A DNA stretch of 64,000 bases from positions 62,001 through 126,000 of the forward strand of contig NZ_JAHBCL010000003.1 of the NCBI RefSeq assembly GCF_018390735.1, in the 5' to 3' direction. A program made the position numbers and the translations under genes. This stretch comes from Fusibacter paucivorans. GTDB lineage: Bacteria > Bacillota > Clostridia > Peptostreptococcales > Acidaminobacteraceae. Below are positions 1 through 9,369 of this stretch, in pieces (within the stretch, counting starts at the first letter, position 1; every line of letters begins with the position of its first letter). The notes beneath the pieces are model-generated. The model worked only from the letters and a program-made list of their open reading frames with translations, searched no databases and had not been told where the DNA came from.

Positions 1-215
1 TTGCTTAAATTATATTTCATGATTAAATCGCCACCATTCTCATCGGATCTACTGCTATCCCCTACACTTATCTTATCAAAATAAACATGTTGATAAAAGT
101 AACCGCTTAAAAGTTTATACCCATTCTAAAACACATTATTAACGCTTTTATGGATAATCCTCCTGTAGCATCGCGCTTCATTGGTCGTTTTCCGCAAAAT
201 ATGACAAAAAATTAA

Positions 216-249
216 AGAGCACCTGCGCGTTGACGGACGCGGGTGCTCT
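216..249 (-). terminator. Intrinsic terminator of the aldolase operon
   Basis: Inverted repeat AGAGCACC/CGCG...CGCG/GGTGCTCT followed on the minus strand by TTTAATTTTTT, just downstream of the 278 stop. Confidence 0.85.
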
Positions 250-277
250 TGTATCGGAGGATTGGGGAAATATCAAA

Positions 278-1288
278 TTACTTATTCGCAAGTTGGTGCG
301 CCACTTCAATAATCCAGTCTTCCTGACCGCCGACGGCTTTCTTCTTGCCGAGTTCGATCAAGACGTCACGGGCATCGACCCCAAATCGGTTGGCGGCATT
401 GCGAGCATGCAGCATAAAGCTAGAATAGACGCCTGCATAACCAATAATGAGGGAATCGGAATTCATACGCGGAAGCGGTTTTTGATGCGCTTCTAAAATC
501 GGAATCAACACTTTATCGCCAGCATCAATAATACTGTACAAATCAACATTTTTAGGAATGTCAAGTCGCTCCAAAACAGCAACCAGCGCTTCAGTCGGAC
601 AATTGCCCGCACCGGCACCTAGGCCGATGAGTGATCCGTCCAAATAGTCTGCTCCCGCCTCATAAGCCTTAACGCTATTGGCAACCGCCAAGCCGAGATT
701 GTTATGGGAATGATGTCCAACCGGCACCTTTAAATGCGATTTGAGATAAGCCACTTTTTCAAATACCTCATCCGGCAGCATTGCACCGGCAGAGTCGGTA
801 ACATAGACCACATCAGCGCCATAGCTTTCCATCTTTTGCGCTTCTTGCAGAATAATTTCCTTTGATGCCATATGCGACATCATTAAAAAGCCCACTGTAA
901 AGAGTCCCATTTTCTTAGCGGCTTTAATATGCTGCTCAGCAACATCCGCTTCCGTTACATGGGTTGCAACGCGAACCGCTTTGACCCCAGCTTCACGTAC
1001 AGCTTCTAGATCTTCAATCAAGCCGATCCCCGGTACGAGAAGCACCGTCAGTTTTGCATTTTTAAGAACCCCGGCAACCGCTTTAACGTATTCGAGATCT
1101 GTATGCGCCGCAAAACCATAATTCAGCGATTGACCGTTCAAGCCATCGCCGTGACCGATTTCAATCAGGTCAATGCCCGCTTCATCAAGTGCCATGGCAA
1201 TTTTCTTCATGTCCTCAAGAGAATACTGATGTGAAACCGAGTGACTGCCGTCTCGCAGTGTTGTATCCGTTAACATAACTTTCCGCAT
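278..1288 (-). CDS. 4-hydroxy-2-oxovalerate aldolase
   Basis: 336 aa; LTDTTLRDGSHSVSHQY N-terminus and C-terminal communication domain typical of DmpG/MhpE. Confidence 0.95.
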   Translation of the reverse strand: MRKVMLTDTTLRDGSHSVSHQYSLEDMKKIAMALDEAGIDLIEIGHGDGLNGQSLNYGFAAHTDLEYVKAVAGVLKNAKLTVLLVPGIGLIEDLEAVREAGVKAVRVATHVTEADVAEQHIKAAKKMGLFTVGFLMMSHMASKEIILQEAQKMESYGADVVYVTDSAGAMLPDEVFEKVAYLKSHLKVPVGHHSHNNLGLAVANSVKAYEAGADYLDGSLIGLGAGAGNCPTEALVAVLERLDIPKNVDLYSIIDAGDKVLIPILEAHQKPLPRMNSDSLIIGYAGVYSSFMLHARNAANRFGVDARDVLIELGKKKAVGGQEDWIIEVAHQLANK

Positions 1289-2158
1289 CTATTTCACCCC
1301 CAGTTTCTTAACGGCATAGTGTTCAGCGACCTCTATTGCTGCTGCATTGATAATATCGAGATTCCCTGCGTAAACCGGCAGGAAATCACCGAGGCCTTCA
1401 ACCTGAATCATCGTCGTCACGATGTCGTCTTTAATGATTGGCGCCATGAGCAGCGTATAGCCCGGTACATATTTTTTAAGTTTTTCAACCATCGCTTCAA
1501 CACTTTTGGTAATCAGGTCAATATCCGGATTTTTGACTTTTGTATAAATCGTATTGCGCATATAAATTGGCGGTTCAGCTGGATTTAGGACAATAATGAC
1601 TTTTGCCTTGTCCGCACCGGCCACTTTTTCAAGCGCATGTTTGGTCGTCTCGGTAAATTCATCAATATTTTGACGCGTTCCCGGTCCGGCGCTTTTACTG
1701 GAAACCGATGAAATAACTTCAGCATAGCTAACATCTGCCACAGCGTTAATAGCTGCTGCGATGGGCACAGTCGCTTGGCCGCCGCAGGTTACCATATTGA
1801 GGTTTTCATGCGTCAAAAGATCATCATCCAAGTTGACCGCCGGAACGACATAAGGCCCTACTGCTGCCGGCGTCAAATCCAGCGCGAAAATACCTTTTTC
1901 CTTTAATAGCGGTGCATGCTTTAAATGTGGTCCCGCACCGGTTGAATCGAAGACGATATCCACATCATCGCGCTTCAACAAATCGTCTATCCCATTCGTC
2001 GTCACATCAATGCCCTCTTGGCGGGCAATTTCCGTCCCTTGGGATTCCTTAATGCCAACCACCATCACGAGTTCCAGATAGGGATTGCGCTTAATCTTAT
2101 ATAACAGATCCGTGCCGATATTGCCCGGACCGATAATCGCTACTTTTGCTTTTTTCAT
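1289..2158 (-). CDS. Acetaldehyde dehydrogenase (acylating)
   Basis: 289 aa; [16 protein letters not shown] Rossmann motif and [11 protein letters not shown] active-site Cys, as in DmpF/MhpF; directly upstream of the aldolase. Confidence 0.95.
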   Translation of the reverse strand: MKKAKVAIIGPGNIGTDLLYKIKRNPYLELVMVVGIKESQGTEIARQEGIDVTTNGIDDLLKRDDVDIVFDSTGAGPHLKHAPLLKEKGIFALDLTPAAVGPYVVPAVNLDDDLLTHENLNMVTCGGQATVPIAAAINAVADVSYAEVISSVSSKSAGPGTRQNIDEFTETTKHALEKVAGADKAKVIIVLNPAEPPIYMRNTIYTKVKNPDIDLITKSVEAMVEKLKKYVPGYTLLMAPIIKDDIVTTMIQVEGLGDFLPVYAGNLDIINAAAIEVAEHYAVKKLGVK

Positions 2159-2337
2159 GTTCTCTCCTTATATCATGACAACGCTATGACTGACGGTCAC
2201 AAACAATTGCGCTGTGATAAGTTATTGTGCCTTTAGAGATTATTAGAGAATGTTCTGCCGTTACAATCACTCTCACAAACACGCATGCGTTTACAAACCG
2301 CCATACACTCGCAAGCTGTCATGTTTTCTTAATGACA

Positions 2338-3117
2338 CTAGACAAACGTCGCCGTCACGGTGCCAAGTTCTGAAAACGTCGCTTTAAAAGTATCGCCTTT
2401 GGCAGCTGGAACGGCAGCCGATAGCGCACCTGATAAAACGACTTCACCTTTTTTCAGCGGCACGCCATAAGTCGACATTTTATTGGCCAGCCACGCAACG
2501 CAGTAAGCAGGGTGACCAAGCGCCGCACTGCCTTCACCACTGTTGACAAGTACATCGTTTTTATAAAGTGACATCTCGATCGCCCTAAGATCTGTTTGCT
2601 TGGGATCAACGCGTTTTGATGCCAAAACATAACGTCCTGAAGAAGCATTATCTGCGATGGTATCTGCGATTTTGATCTTCCAGTCACGAATGCGGCTGTC
2701 GACAATTTCAAAAGAAGCAACTACATAATCAGTTGCCTCTAAAACCGCTTCAACCGTCACTTCCGGTCCCATCAAGTCTTCTTTCAGTACAAAGGCAATC
2801 TCCGCCTCTACACGCGGTTGAAGCAGCGTATCACTTTTAAATTCACCGTTTTTGCTAATCATCGTATCAAGCAAATAGCCAAAATCAGGTGTGTTGACGC
2901 CAAACATATCCTGCATTGGTTTCGACGTCAATCCGATCTTTTTACCGACAATCTTCATGCCCTCTGCACATTTCGCATCAATGTTAATCTTTTGAATCTC
3001 ATAGGAATCCGCTTCTTGGAGCGAATCGGTCTCAGAGAGCGGTTCAATGGGTTTTACTTCGATTTCAGCCTGTCTCAGCATCATTGCGAGCTGTGCAATT
3101 TTTTCTTTTGTAAGCAT
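2338..3117 (-). CDS. 2-oxopent-4-enoate (2-keto-4-pentenoate) hydratase
   Basis: 259 aa; GKKIGLTSKPMQDMFGV, PDFGYLLD, RVEAEIAFVL motifs of the MhpD/DmpE family. Confidence 0.93.
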   Translation of the reverse strand: MLTKEKIAQLAMMLRQAEIEVKPIEPLSETDSLQEADSYEIQKINIDAKCAEGMKIVGKKIGLTSKPMQDMFGVNTPDFGYLLDTMISKNGEFKSDTLLQPRVEAEIAFVLKEDLMGPEVTVEAVLEATDYVVASFEIVDSRIRDWKIKIADTIADNASSGRYVLASKRVDPKQTDLRAIEMSLYKNDVLVNSGEGSAALGHPAYCVAWLANKMSTYGVPLKKGEVVLSGALSAAVPAAKGDTFKATFSELGTVTATFV

Positions 3118-3144
3118 GGTCGCCTCCTATAATTCGTTATTGCC

Positions 3145-3155
3145 GAACTGCGTTC
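3145..3155. promoter_or_regulatory. Candidate IclR operator GAACTGCGTTC upstream of hydratase
   Basis: GAAC-N3-GTTC inverted repeat preceded by ATTGCC; the same ATTGCCGAAC context occurs upstream of dctP. Confidence 0.55.
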
Positions 3156-3194
3156 TGACTATTTGGTTTAAATAGAGCAGGCTAAATGCCTGCA

Positions 3195-3959
3195 CTATTG
3201 AATATAACCAATTTTTTTTGATATTTCCTGTGCCGCGATTTTTATGCGTTCGATAATCATCGCCGTCTTTTCATCCGTCATCCGTTGTATCGGCCCCGAG
3301 ACGCTGATACTATACTTCACATGGCCTTCATGATTGTAGATCGGTGCACCAACACACTTAAGGCCTTCGACATTTTCTTCGAGGTCAAGTGCGTAACCAT
3401 TATGCCTCACTTCGTCAATCTCTGCCAAAATAGCTTCTTTAGAAGTTTTCGTGGTCTTCGTATACTGCGGCAGAACATCCGGCAGCAAGCGTTCGATGGC
3501 CTCATCAGTATAATCGGATAAAATCGATTTTCCAATTGCCGTGCAATAAGCATGATACCGCGTCCCAATAGATGTAAAAATTCGTATCGACTGATTGGAT
3601 TCCATTTTGTCGATATAGACGATTTCCTTACCGTCTAGGACACCGAGATGCACCGTTTCGTTCACCTCATCACACAATTGTCGTATAACTGGTTCTGCAA
3701 CTTTTCGAACATCAAGGCTTTTTAAGACCTGCGCCGCATAGTGTACAAGGTTCAATCCAAGTCGGTATTTTTGATTTTCCTCATTTTGGTCAATAAGACC
3801 ACCATCCTTGAGCGTATTAATAATGCCGTGGATCGTACTTTTATTGAGATCTAACATATCTGCAATCTCCGTCAATTTGAGTTCAGAATGCCTTTCTGAA
3901 AAACAATTGAGGATTTTAATCGCACGTTCGATTGATTGAACTTTTCCCGCTGCTGCCAT
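3195..3959 (-). CDS. IclR-family transcriptional regulator
   Basis: 254 aa; N-terminal wHTH (IERAIKILNCF...LNKSTIHGIINTL) and C-terminal IclR effector domain. Confidence 0.93.
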   Translation of the reverse strand: MAAAGKVQSIERAIKILNCFSERHSELKLTEIADMLDLNKSTIHGIINTLKDGGLIDQNEENQKYRLGLNLVHYAAQVLKSLDVRKVAEPVIRQLCDEVNETVHLGVLDGKEIVYIDKMESNQSIRIFTSIGTRYHAYCTAIGKSILSDYTDEAIERLLPDVLPQYTKTTKTSKEAILAEIDEVRHNGYALDLEENVEGLKCVGAPIYNHEGHVKYSISVSGPIQRMTDEKTAMIIERIKIAAQEISKKIGYIQ

Positions 3960-4024
3960 AATCTTTGCCTCGTTAACTAAATTTTCCCTTTTATCTTAAC
4001 ATAGATCATCCGTCAAATAAAGGG

Positions 4025-4852
4025 CTATTCTTGGCTAAGGAACAAATCGACCAAGTCGTTAAACTTCTTAGTTTGTTCAATCTGCGTCCAGTGACCGCAA
4101 AGGCCGAAGACATGGAGTTCCGAATTCTTAATGAGGTTGTTTAAACGCACGGAGTTCTCCAGAGGAATAACGGCATCTTCGCGTCCGTGAACAATTAATG
4201 TCTTATGCGGTATCGTCTTGATCAGCGCTTCATCATGTGCCATCGCTTTAACGCTAAATTGTCTAGGCCATGGGAACATGGAAGAGAACGCTTCTTGGAA
4301 GCCCGGCTCAACACTGGCATGATAGCGCATTTCTGCAAGCTGGTCAGAAAGAAAAGATTTGTCGACGACAAAGAGATCCAGTACTTTTGCCATCGTTTCA
4401 ACAGACGGTTCATAACCCCATACGAAATCCAGACCGTACGTAATTGGGAAATCAACACCCATCGCACCCATTAGAACGATTTTTCGCACGCGTTCCGGAT
4501 GATGGATCGCTAGTGCCAGTGCCATGGAACCGCCAAAGGAATTGCCAACGACATCCGTTTTTTCAATCCCCATGGCATCGAGAAAATCAATTGCCTGTTT
4601 CATCCAGACATCCATGCTGTACACAATGCCTTCCGGCCTTTCCGTATAACCAAAACCCACCATATCCGGCGCCAGAACACGTCGTTTATCAGAGAGCACC
4701 GGCAATACCAATCGCCAGTTTGCCCATGCGGAGACCCCCGGTCCGGAACCATGAATCAACAGCAGCGGAAAACCTTCACCGTAATCATGATAATTGGTCA
4801 TGAAATCGCCGGTTTTAATTGATTTTGAAATTTCATCTCTTTGATTTTGCAT
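4025..4852 (-). CDS. Alpha/beta hydrolase, probable meta-cleavage product C-C hydrolase
   Basis: 275 aa; LLIHGSGPGVSAWANW oxyanion-hole motif, GNSFGG nucleophile elbow, catalytic D and terminal H (FGLCGHWTQIEQ), as in DmpD/MhpC/BphD. Confidence 0.87.
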   Translation of the reverse strand: MQNQRDEISKSIKTGDFMTNYHDYGEGFPLLLIHGSGPGVSAWANWRLVLPVLSDKRRVLAPDMVGFGYTERPEGIVYSMDVWMKQAIDFLDAMGIEKTDVVGNSFGGSMALALAIHHPERVRKIVLMGAMGVDFPITYGLDFVWGYEPSVETMAKVLDLFVVDKSFLSDQLAEMRYHASVEPGFQEAFSSMFPWPRQFSVKAMAHDEALIKTIPHKTLIVHGREDAVIPLENSVRLNNLIKNSELHVFGLCGHWTQIEQTKKFNDLVDLFLSQE

Positions 4853-4900
4853 TGTAATCCTCCTTGCTTGATTTATAAATAAATTTTGTACACGCTAAAA

Positions 4901-6214
4901 TCATACAATCCACATGACTGTCTGTGGCATAAAGGTAATGAGCATCAGTGCGGCAATCAGCGCTATGAGATATGGCAGCGTCTGCAACGAGACCGCCTGT
5001 ATACTCGTATCAAAAACACGCGCCGATGTAAACAACGTAATGCCAAAAGGCGGTGTCAACATGCCAATGGCGAGGTTCGTCGCTAAGATAATGCCAAAAT
5101 GGACGGGATCAATCCCCAGCGCCTTTGCAATCGGCAGCGCAATCGGCACCAGTATATATTGTATAGAACCCGATTCCATAAACATGCCGGCAATGAGTAC
5201 AATGCCATTGAGCAGCAACAGGATCAGCACTTTGCTTTGCGTCAATCCCAGAACAGAGTTAAGAATGGTCTGAGGAATTTTCACATAAACCATCACCCAT
5301 GCAAATAATGCCGCCGCAGCCATAATAATCATAATACCCGCAGTTGAAATCGCCGAACCCAGAAAAATGGATGGCAAATCTTTAAATGACATTTCTTTAT
5401 AAACAAAAATCCCGATGATAATCGAATATACTACGGCAACAACTGCCGATTCTGTTGGTGTAAAAATACCTGCAAAGACGCCGCCGACGATAATAATAGG
5501 CGTTCCAAGTGCCCATGCAGAATCAATAAACGCTTTGAATCCTTTCGGTTTCAATGCTTGTGCTTCTAGACCGCTGTCTTCTAATGCAGCAGCGTCAACC
5601 GCTGCGATTTCAGCTGCTTTTGACATATAGTCACGCTTTTTCGCAATCAGATATGTTGGTAAGATCAATGCAATGCCCATGATGACCCCTGCTGGAATCC
5701 CCACTTTATACATATCTGCAACAGAAACTTTTGCGAGCACGGCGTAGATAATGTATGCAATACTCGGCGGAATAATGATACCGATCGGACTCGCTGCTGC
5801 GACGACCGTTGCACTAAATGCAGGGTCATAACCGGCCTTTTTCATGCCCACCAATGTAACAGAACCAATGGCAGCCGCAGTGGCGATACCACTGCCTGAA
5901 ATCGCCGCAAAAAACATACAGGCAATAACAGCTACGATCCCCATGCCGCCATGAATATTCCCGACAAAACCGCTGACCATGTTGACGATTCGCTTGGCAA
6001 TGCCGCCGCGGTTCATCAGATCACCTGCCAAGATAAAAAATGGAACTGCCAGCAGCGCCGCCGAATCAATGCCGGCAAATAATTTCTGAATAATAACAAC
6101 ACTTTGAATATCATTAAATGCAATAAATAGCCATGATGCCAGCCCCAGTGCGACGACAATCGGCGCACCTAGCACCAATAAGAGCAGTGCGGTAATAAAT
6201 AGAATACCTCCCAT
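4901..6214 (-). CDS. TRAP transporter large permease (DctM)
   Basis: 437 aa highly hydrophobic; FFILAGDLMNRGGIA and conserved DctM motifs; paired with DctQ and DctP. Confidence 0.95.
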   Translation of the reverse strand: MGGILFITALLLLVLGAPIVVALGLASWLFIAFNDIQSVVIIQKLFAGIDSAALLAVPFFILAGDLMNRGGIAKRIVNMVSGFVGNIHGGMGIVAVIACMFFAAISGSGIATAAAIGSVTLVGMKKAGYDPAFSATVVAAASPIGIIIPPSIAYIIYAVLAKVSVADMYKVGIPAGVIMGIALILPTYLIAKKRDYMSKAAEIAAVDAAALEDSGLEAQALKPKGFKAFIDSAWALGTPIIIVGGVFAGIFTPTESAVVAVVYSIIIGIFVYKEMSFKDLPSIFLGSAISTAGIMIIMAAAALFAWVMVYVKIPQTILNSVLGLTQSKVLILLLLNGIVLIAGMFMESGSIQYILVPIALPIAKALGIDPVHFGIILATNLAIGMLTPPFGITLFTSARVFDTSIQAVSLQTLPYLIALIAALMLITFMPQTVMWIV

Positions 6215-6696
6215 TACTGCACCTCCCGTTTAACGAGTAAATTTAGGATATAGACGATCACCTGAAATACCGATATGGCAAAGGCGACGGTAAAAATGCT
6301 GTAAACATATGCCATTGGAACACGCATATTCGTCGACACCTGTGTCCCTGCAAGTGCCACCATATCCAGTGAAATCTTGACAACAACACCGAAAAATATC
6401 AAACTCAGCAACTGTTGAAAAATATAAAGATATTTTCGAAGCGACTCCGGCAGCATCATCTCCAGCGCACTGACATTAATGTGCTTATGCTGGCCTGCAA
6501 GCATCGCCGAGCCTACCATAACCATGGCGATATTCGTATAACGCGTTAATTCCTCTGTCCAGTGAAGCCCCGTCTGAAAAACATATCGAAGCAAGACTTG
6601 ACCAAAATACGTAATCGTCATTAAACCGAAACAAAATACCAAGAAATAACCGCTGATTTTATTCAGCCAATGACTCAATTTATTGATAAAAACCAA
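6214..6696 (-). CDS. TRAP transporter small permease (DctQ)
   Basis: 160 aa, four TM segments, overlaps start/stop with DctM. Confidence 0.9.
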   Translation of the reverse strand: MVFINKLSHWLNKISGYFLVFCFGLMTITYFGQVLLRYVFQTGLHWTEELTRYTNIAMVMVGSAMLAGQHKHINVSALEMMLPESLRKYLYIFQQLLSLIFFGVVVKISLDMVALAGTQVSTNMRVPMAYVYSIFTVAFAISVFQVIVYILNLLVKREVQ

Positions 6697-6805
6697 TGCC
6701 GGCCTCCTTATACACTATGGAAACCTCAGCGTCCTCCTTCGCGCTGTCAATATGTGATTATTCATTAAGTATGTGCACGCAGCAAAGACGCTGAGCTATC
6801 AGATA

Positions 6806-7849
6806 CTACTGGATGTTTTTAATAGCGTCAAAGTACTTTTTGTCGTGTGTCTCAAAAAACTCGTCGTAAACTGGTGAAACCAATGCTTCAAAAGCTGTCT
6901 TATCATCAACTTCATTAAAACTCATGCCGAGGTCGATCAACTCTGCCTTAGCGGAAGCCTCGTCATTTTTCTGTTCTTCACCAAGTTTTTTCGCCGCTTC
7001 AAGTCCCGATTCACGGAACAATGCCTGATCTTCTTCACTCATGCCGTTCAAAAGGTTGCTGTTCATTTGAAGGGCTGCAAAGGCAAAGAAGTGCCCCGTT
7101 TCCGATACGTATTTTTGAACTTCGTTAATCTTGTAGTCTCGTGTTGTGACGATGGTATTCTCATGCGCATCAATGGTCCCCTGTTGAAGTGCTGTAAAGA
7201 CCTCACTCCATGCCATTGCCTGCGCATTTGCACCAAGCGCCTTAAACGTTTCAATATAGATTTCACTTTCAGCAACGCGAATCTTTAAGTTTTTAAGCTG
7301 CTCAGGCGCGTAAATCGGTTCGACATTACTCGTCACATGTCTAAAGCCCCTTGGCATAAAGCCAAGTGTCGTCATGTTAACTTCATCCGTTAAGCCGAAA
7401 AACTCTTGCGCCACATCTGAATCGAGAAACTTTTCAACGTGATCCCAGTCTCTAAATAAATATGGCAAATCCTGAACGGCCATATCCGGTACAAACTGAT
7501 TAATATCCGACGCTGTGATAACGGTTAAGTCAACGTTGCCAATTTGAAGCGATTCCATTAATTCACGATCGACCCCCAATTGTCCGCTCGGATAAATATC
7601 AATTTCATATTTCCCATTTGATCCTTCTTCAATTAAACGTTTGAATTCATGTGCAAAATTGTCATATGCCGTATCGGGATTTGCAATATGACCAAGTTTT
7701 AATACAACCGGTTCGCCGGATGTACTCGTCTCCGTTGTTGCCTGAGCAGTAGATGTACTTGCCGCGCTGTCGTTATTGCTGCCACAGCCCGTCACAAAGC
7801 TTAAGATCATTACAAAAATGAATACAAAACTTAAAAATCTTTTCATCAC
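6806..7849 (-). CDS. TRAP transporter substrate-binding lipoprotein (DctP)
   Basis: 347 aa; lipobox LSFVTGCGSN; LKLGHIANPDTAYDNFAHEFKRLIEE...PSGQLGVDRE DctP signature. Confidence 0.95.
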   Translation of the reverse strand: MMKRFLSFVFIFVMILSFVTGCGSNNDSAASTSTAQATTETSTSGEPVVLKLGHIANPDTAYDNFAHEFKRLIEEGSNGKYEIDIYPSGQLGVDRELMESLQIGNVDLTVITASDINQFVPDMAVQDLPYLFRDWDHVEKFLDSDVAQEFFGLTDEVNMTTLGFMPRGFRHVTSNVEPIYAPEQLKNLKIRVAESEIYIETFKALGANAQAMAWSEVFTALQQGTIDAHENTIVTTRDYKINEVQKYVSETGHFFAFAALQMNSNLLNGMSEEDQALFRESGLEAAKKLGEEQKNDEASAKAELIDLGMSFNEVDDKTAFEALVSPVYDEFFETHDKKYFDAIKNIQ

Positions 7850-7923
7850 TCATAACCTCCCTAAAATTCTTGCCCCACTTATTGCAAAAAACGAACAATT
7901 CACCTCCTGTATTCAGCATTATC

Positions 7924-7985
7924 AAACAGCGTTCTCGCATATTGATTTTATAAAAGCGTTCGTTTGATATTGCCGAACGCTGTTC
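7924..7985. promoter_or_regulatory. Candidate IclR operators upstream of TRAP operon
   Basis: AAACAGCGTTC (7924-7934), half-site AGCGTTCG (~7955) and GAACGCTGTTC (7975-7985), related to 3145-3155. Confidence 0.55.
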
Positions 7986-8036
7986 GTAATTATTATATGA
8001 TGAATTTACTTTTTTGTAAATACCCATTTCTAAAAT

Positions 8037-9257
8037 TTATGACGATTTTACATTTCGTATCATCACGTTCGTTACGAATGCCACTGCGGCACCCATTAAG
8101 ACAACATAGGCGACAGGCATTCTGGCAGTTAATATGCCTGATAACACGAGGCCAATCGGCAGAATAAGCTTGACAAAGCTCATCATAATGCCGAGAACTC
8201 TTCCGCGTATAGCGGCCGGGACTTCAGTCTGCAAGTAGACCATAATGGTAATATCCACATAGCTGATGCAAAATCCAAGCGCTGTCATCAGGGTAAAGTA
8301 GTAGGGTGTAACCGCAATTTGAAATACGCCGATCAACGGCAGTGCCATACAGACTATGACAAGTGTCATCAGCGCATTCATACGCTTTAAAAGACACCAG
8401 ATTTGCATATGCGGATTAAATCGTTCCAACATGAGTGCGCCAATGACGAGTCCAATTGGAAAACCACTGTTGACAAATCCATAGGCTTTGGGAGTCACCT
8501 CAAATATTTGATTGAGAATTACCGGGATCGGCACTTCAACTGCTATGCCCAAGTAAAAATTCAAATTCAGAAAGACGAGAAACATATAGCGCATGTTGGT
8601 ATCGGCGAATAGATAAGCGATCCCTTCTTTAAGCGCCGTACCAAAGCGCTGGATCTCATGCGTCTTTTCTGCTTCACGCCGCAGCTGCATTGCCGCAGTG
8701 CATACTGCTGATATGCCAAAACTCACGGCATTTGCTAGAATAAACGTTTTAATCGACATAGACAGTATCAGCACGCCGCCCATTAGAGGGGCCACGACAG
8801 AAGCCAACCCATCAATGACTTTTGCAACACCATTGAGGTGTATCAATTCCTCGGGCATTACGATCATCGGCTTCATGATTTCGGAAGCCATTCCGTAAAA
8901 AACACTGGTGACGTTGACCCCAAAAGTGACCGCATAGATAGCGGTTATGGAAAGCGTCGGCAATGCCAGTAATATGGCCATCCAAATTATATTGACGATA
9001 TCCATGATCACCGCCATTCTCTTTTTGTCGGTACGATCCAATATGACACCTGCAATCGGCGAGAGCAGCACGCGCGGCATGACGCCCAATGCAAGGGTAA
9101 TGGCAAATTGCTGACTCGATCCCGTCGTATTCAGGACATAAAGGCTGATCGCAAACGTATAAAGCGCCGTTCCAATGATGGAAATACCGTTGCCGCCTAT
9201 AAATAGGTATTGATTTCGACGTGAAATCAATGGCGTAATAGCTGTTTCTGAAAGCAT
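8037..9257 (-). CDS. MFS transporter (efflux type)
   Basis: About 406 aa from internal ATG at 9257 with good RBS (AGGAGGT); 12-TM MFS pattern, ILDRTDKKRMAVIMD motif. Confidence 0.88.
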   Translation of the reverse strand: MLSETAITPLISRRNQYLFIGGNGISIIGTALYTFAISLYVLNTTGSSQQFAITLALGVMPRVLLSPIAGVILDRTDKKRMAVIMDIVNIIWMAILLALPTLSITAIYAVTFGVNVTSVFYGMASEIMKPMIVMPEELIHLNGVAKVIDGLASVVAPLMGGVLILSMSIKTFILANAVSFGISAVCTAAMQLRREAEKTHEIQRFGTALKEGIAYLFADTNMRYMFLVFLNLNFYLGIAVEVPIPVILNQIFEVTPKAYGFVNSGFPIGLVIGALMLERFNPHMQIWCLLKRMNALMTLVIVCMALPLIGVFQIAVTPYYFTLMTALGFCISYVDITIMVYLQTEVPAAIRGRVLGIMMSFVKLILPIGLVLSGILTARMPVAYVVLMGAAVAFVTNVMIRNVKSS

Positions 9258-9347
9258 GTTAAAACCTCCTTTTGAAACATCATACGCCATCGTCAAAACC
9301 CCATGACAAGACGTGTTCTCATGTTTTTTTACAACAAAAAACTAAAA

Positions 9348-9369
9348 AAGATGGGGTTAACCCCATCTT
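9348..9369 (-). terminator. Intrinsic terminator overlapping the stop codon of the MerR-methyltransferase gene
   Basis: Perfect palindrome AAGATGGGGTTAACCCCATCTT followed by T-run on the minus strand. Confidence 0.85.

Noticed and set aside
230-496. Plus-strand ORF of 88 aa
   Set aside because: Antisense to the well-supported aldolase and starts within its terminator; no recognisable domain. The same applies to most short ORFs in the supplied track that overlap longer genes.
4444-4803. 119-aa plus-strand ORF opposite the hydrolase
   Set aside because: Low-complexity arginine/proline-rich composition typical of antisense frames.
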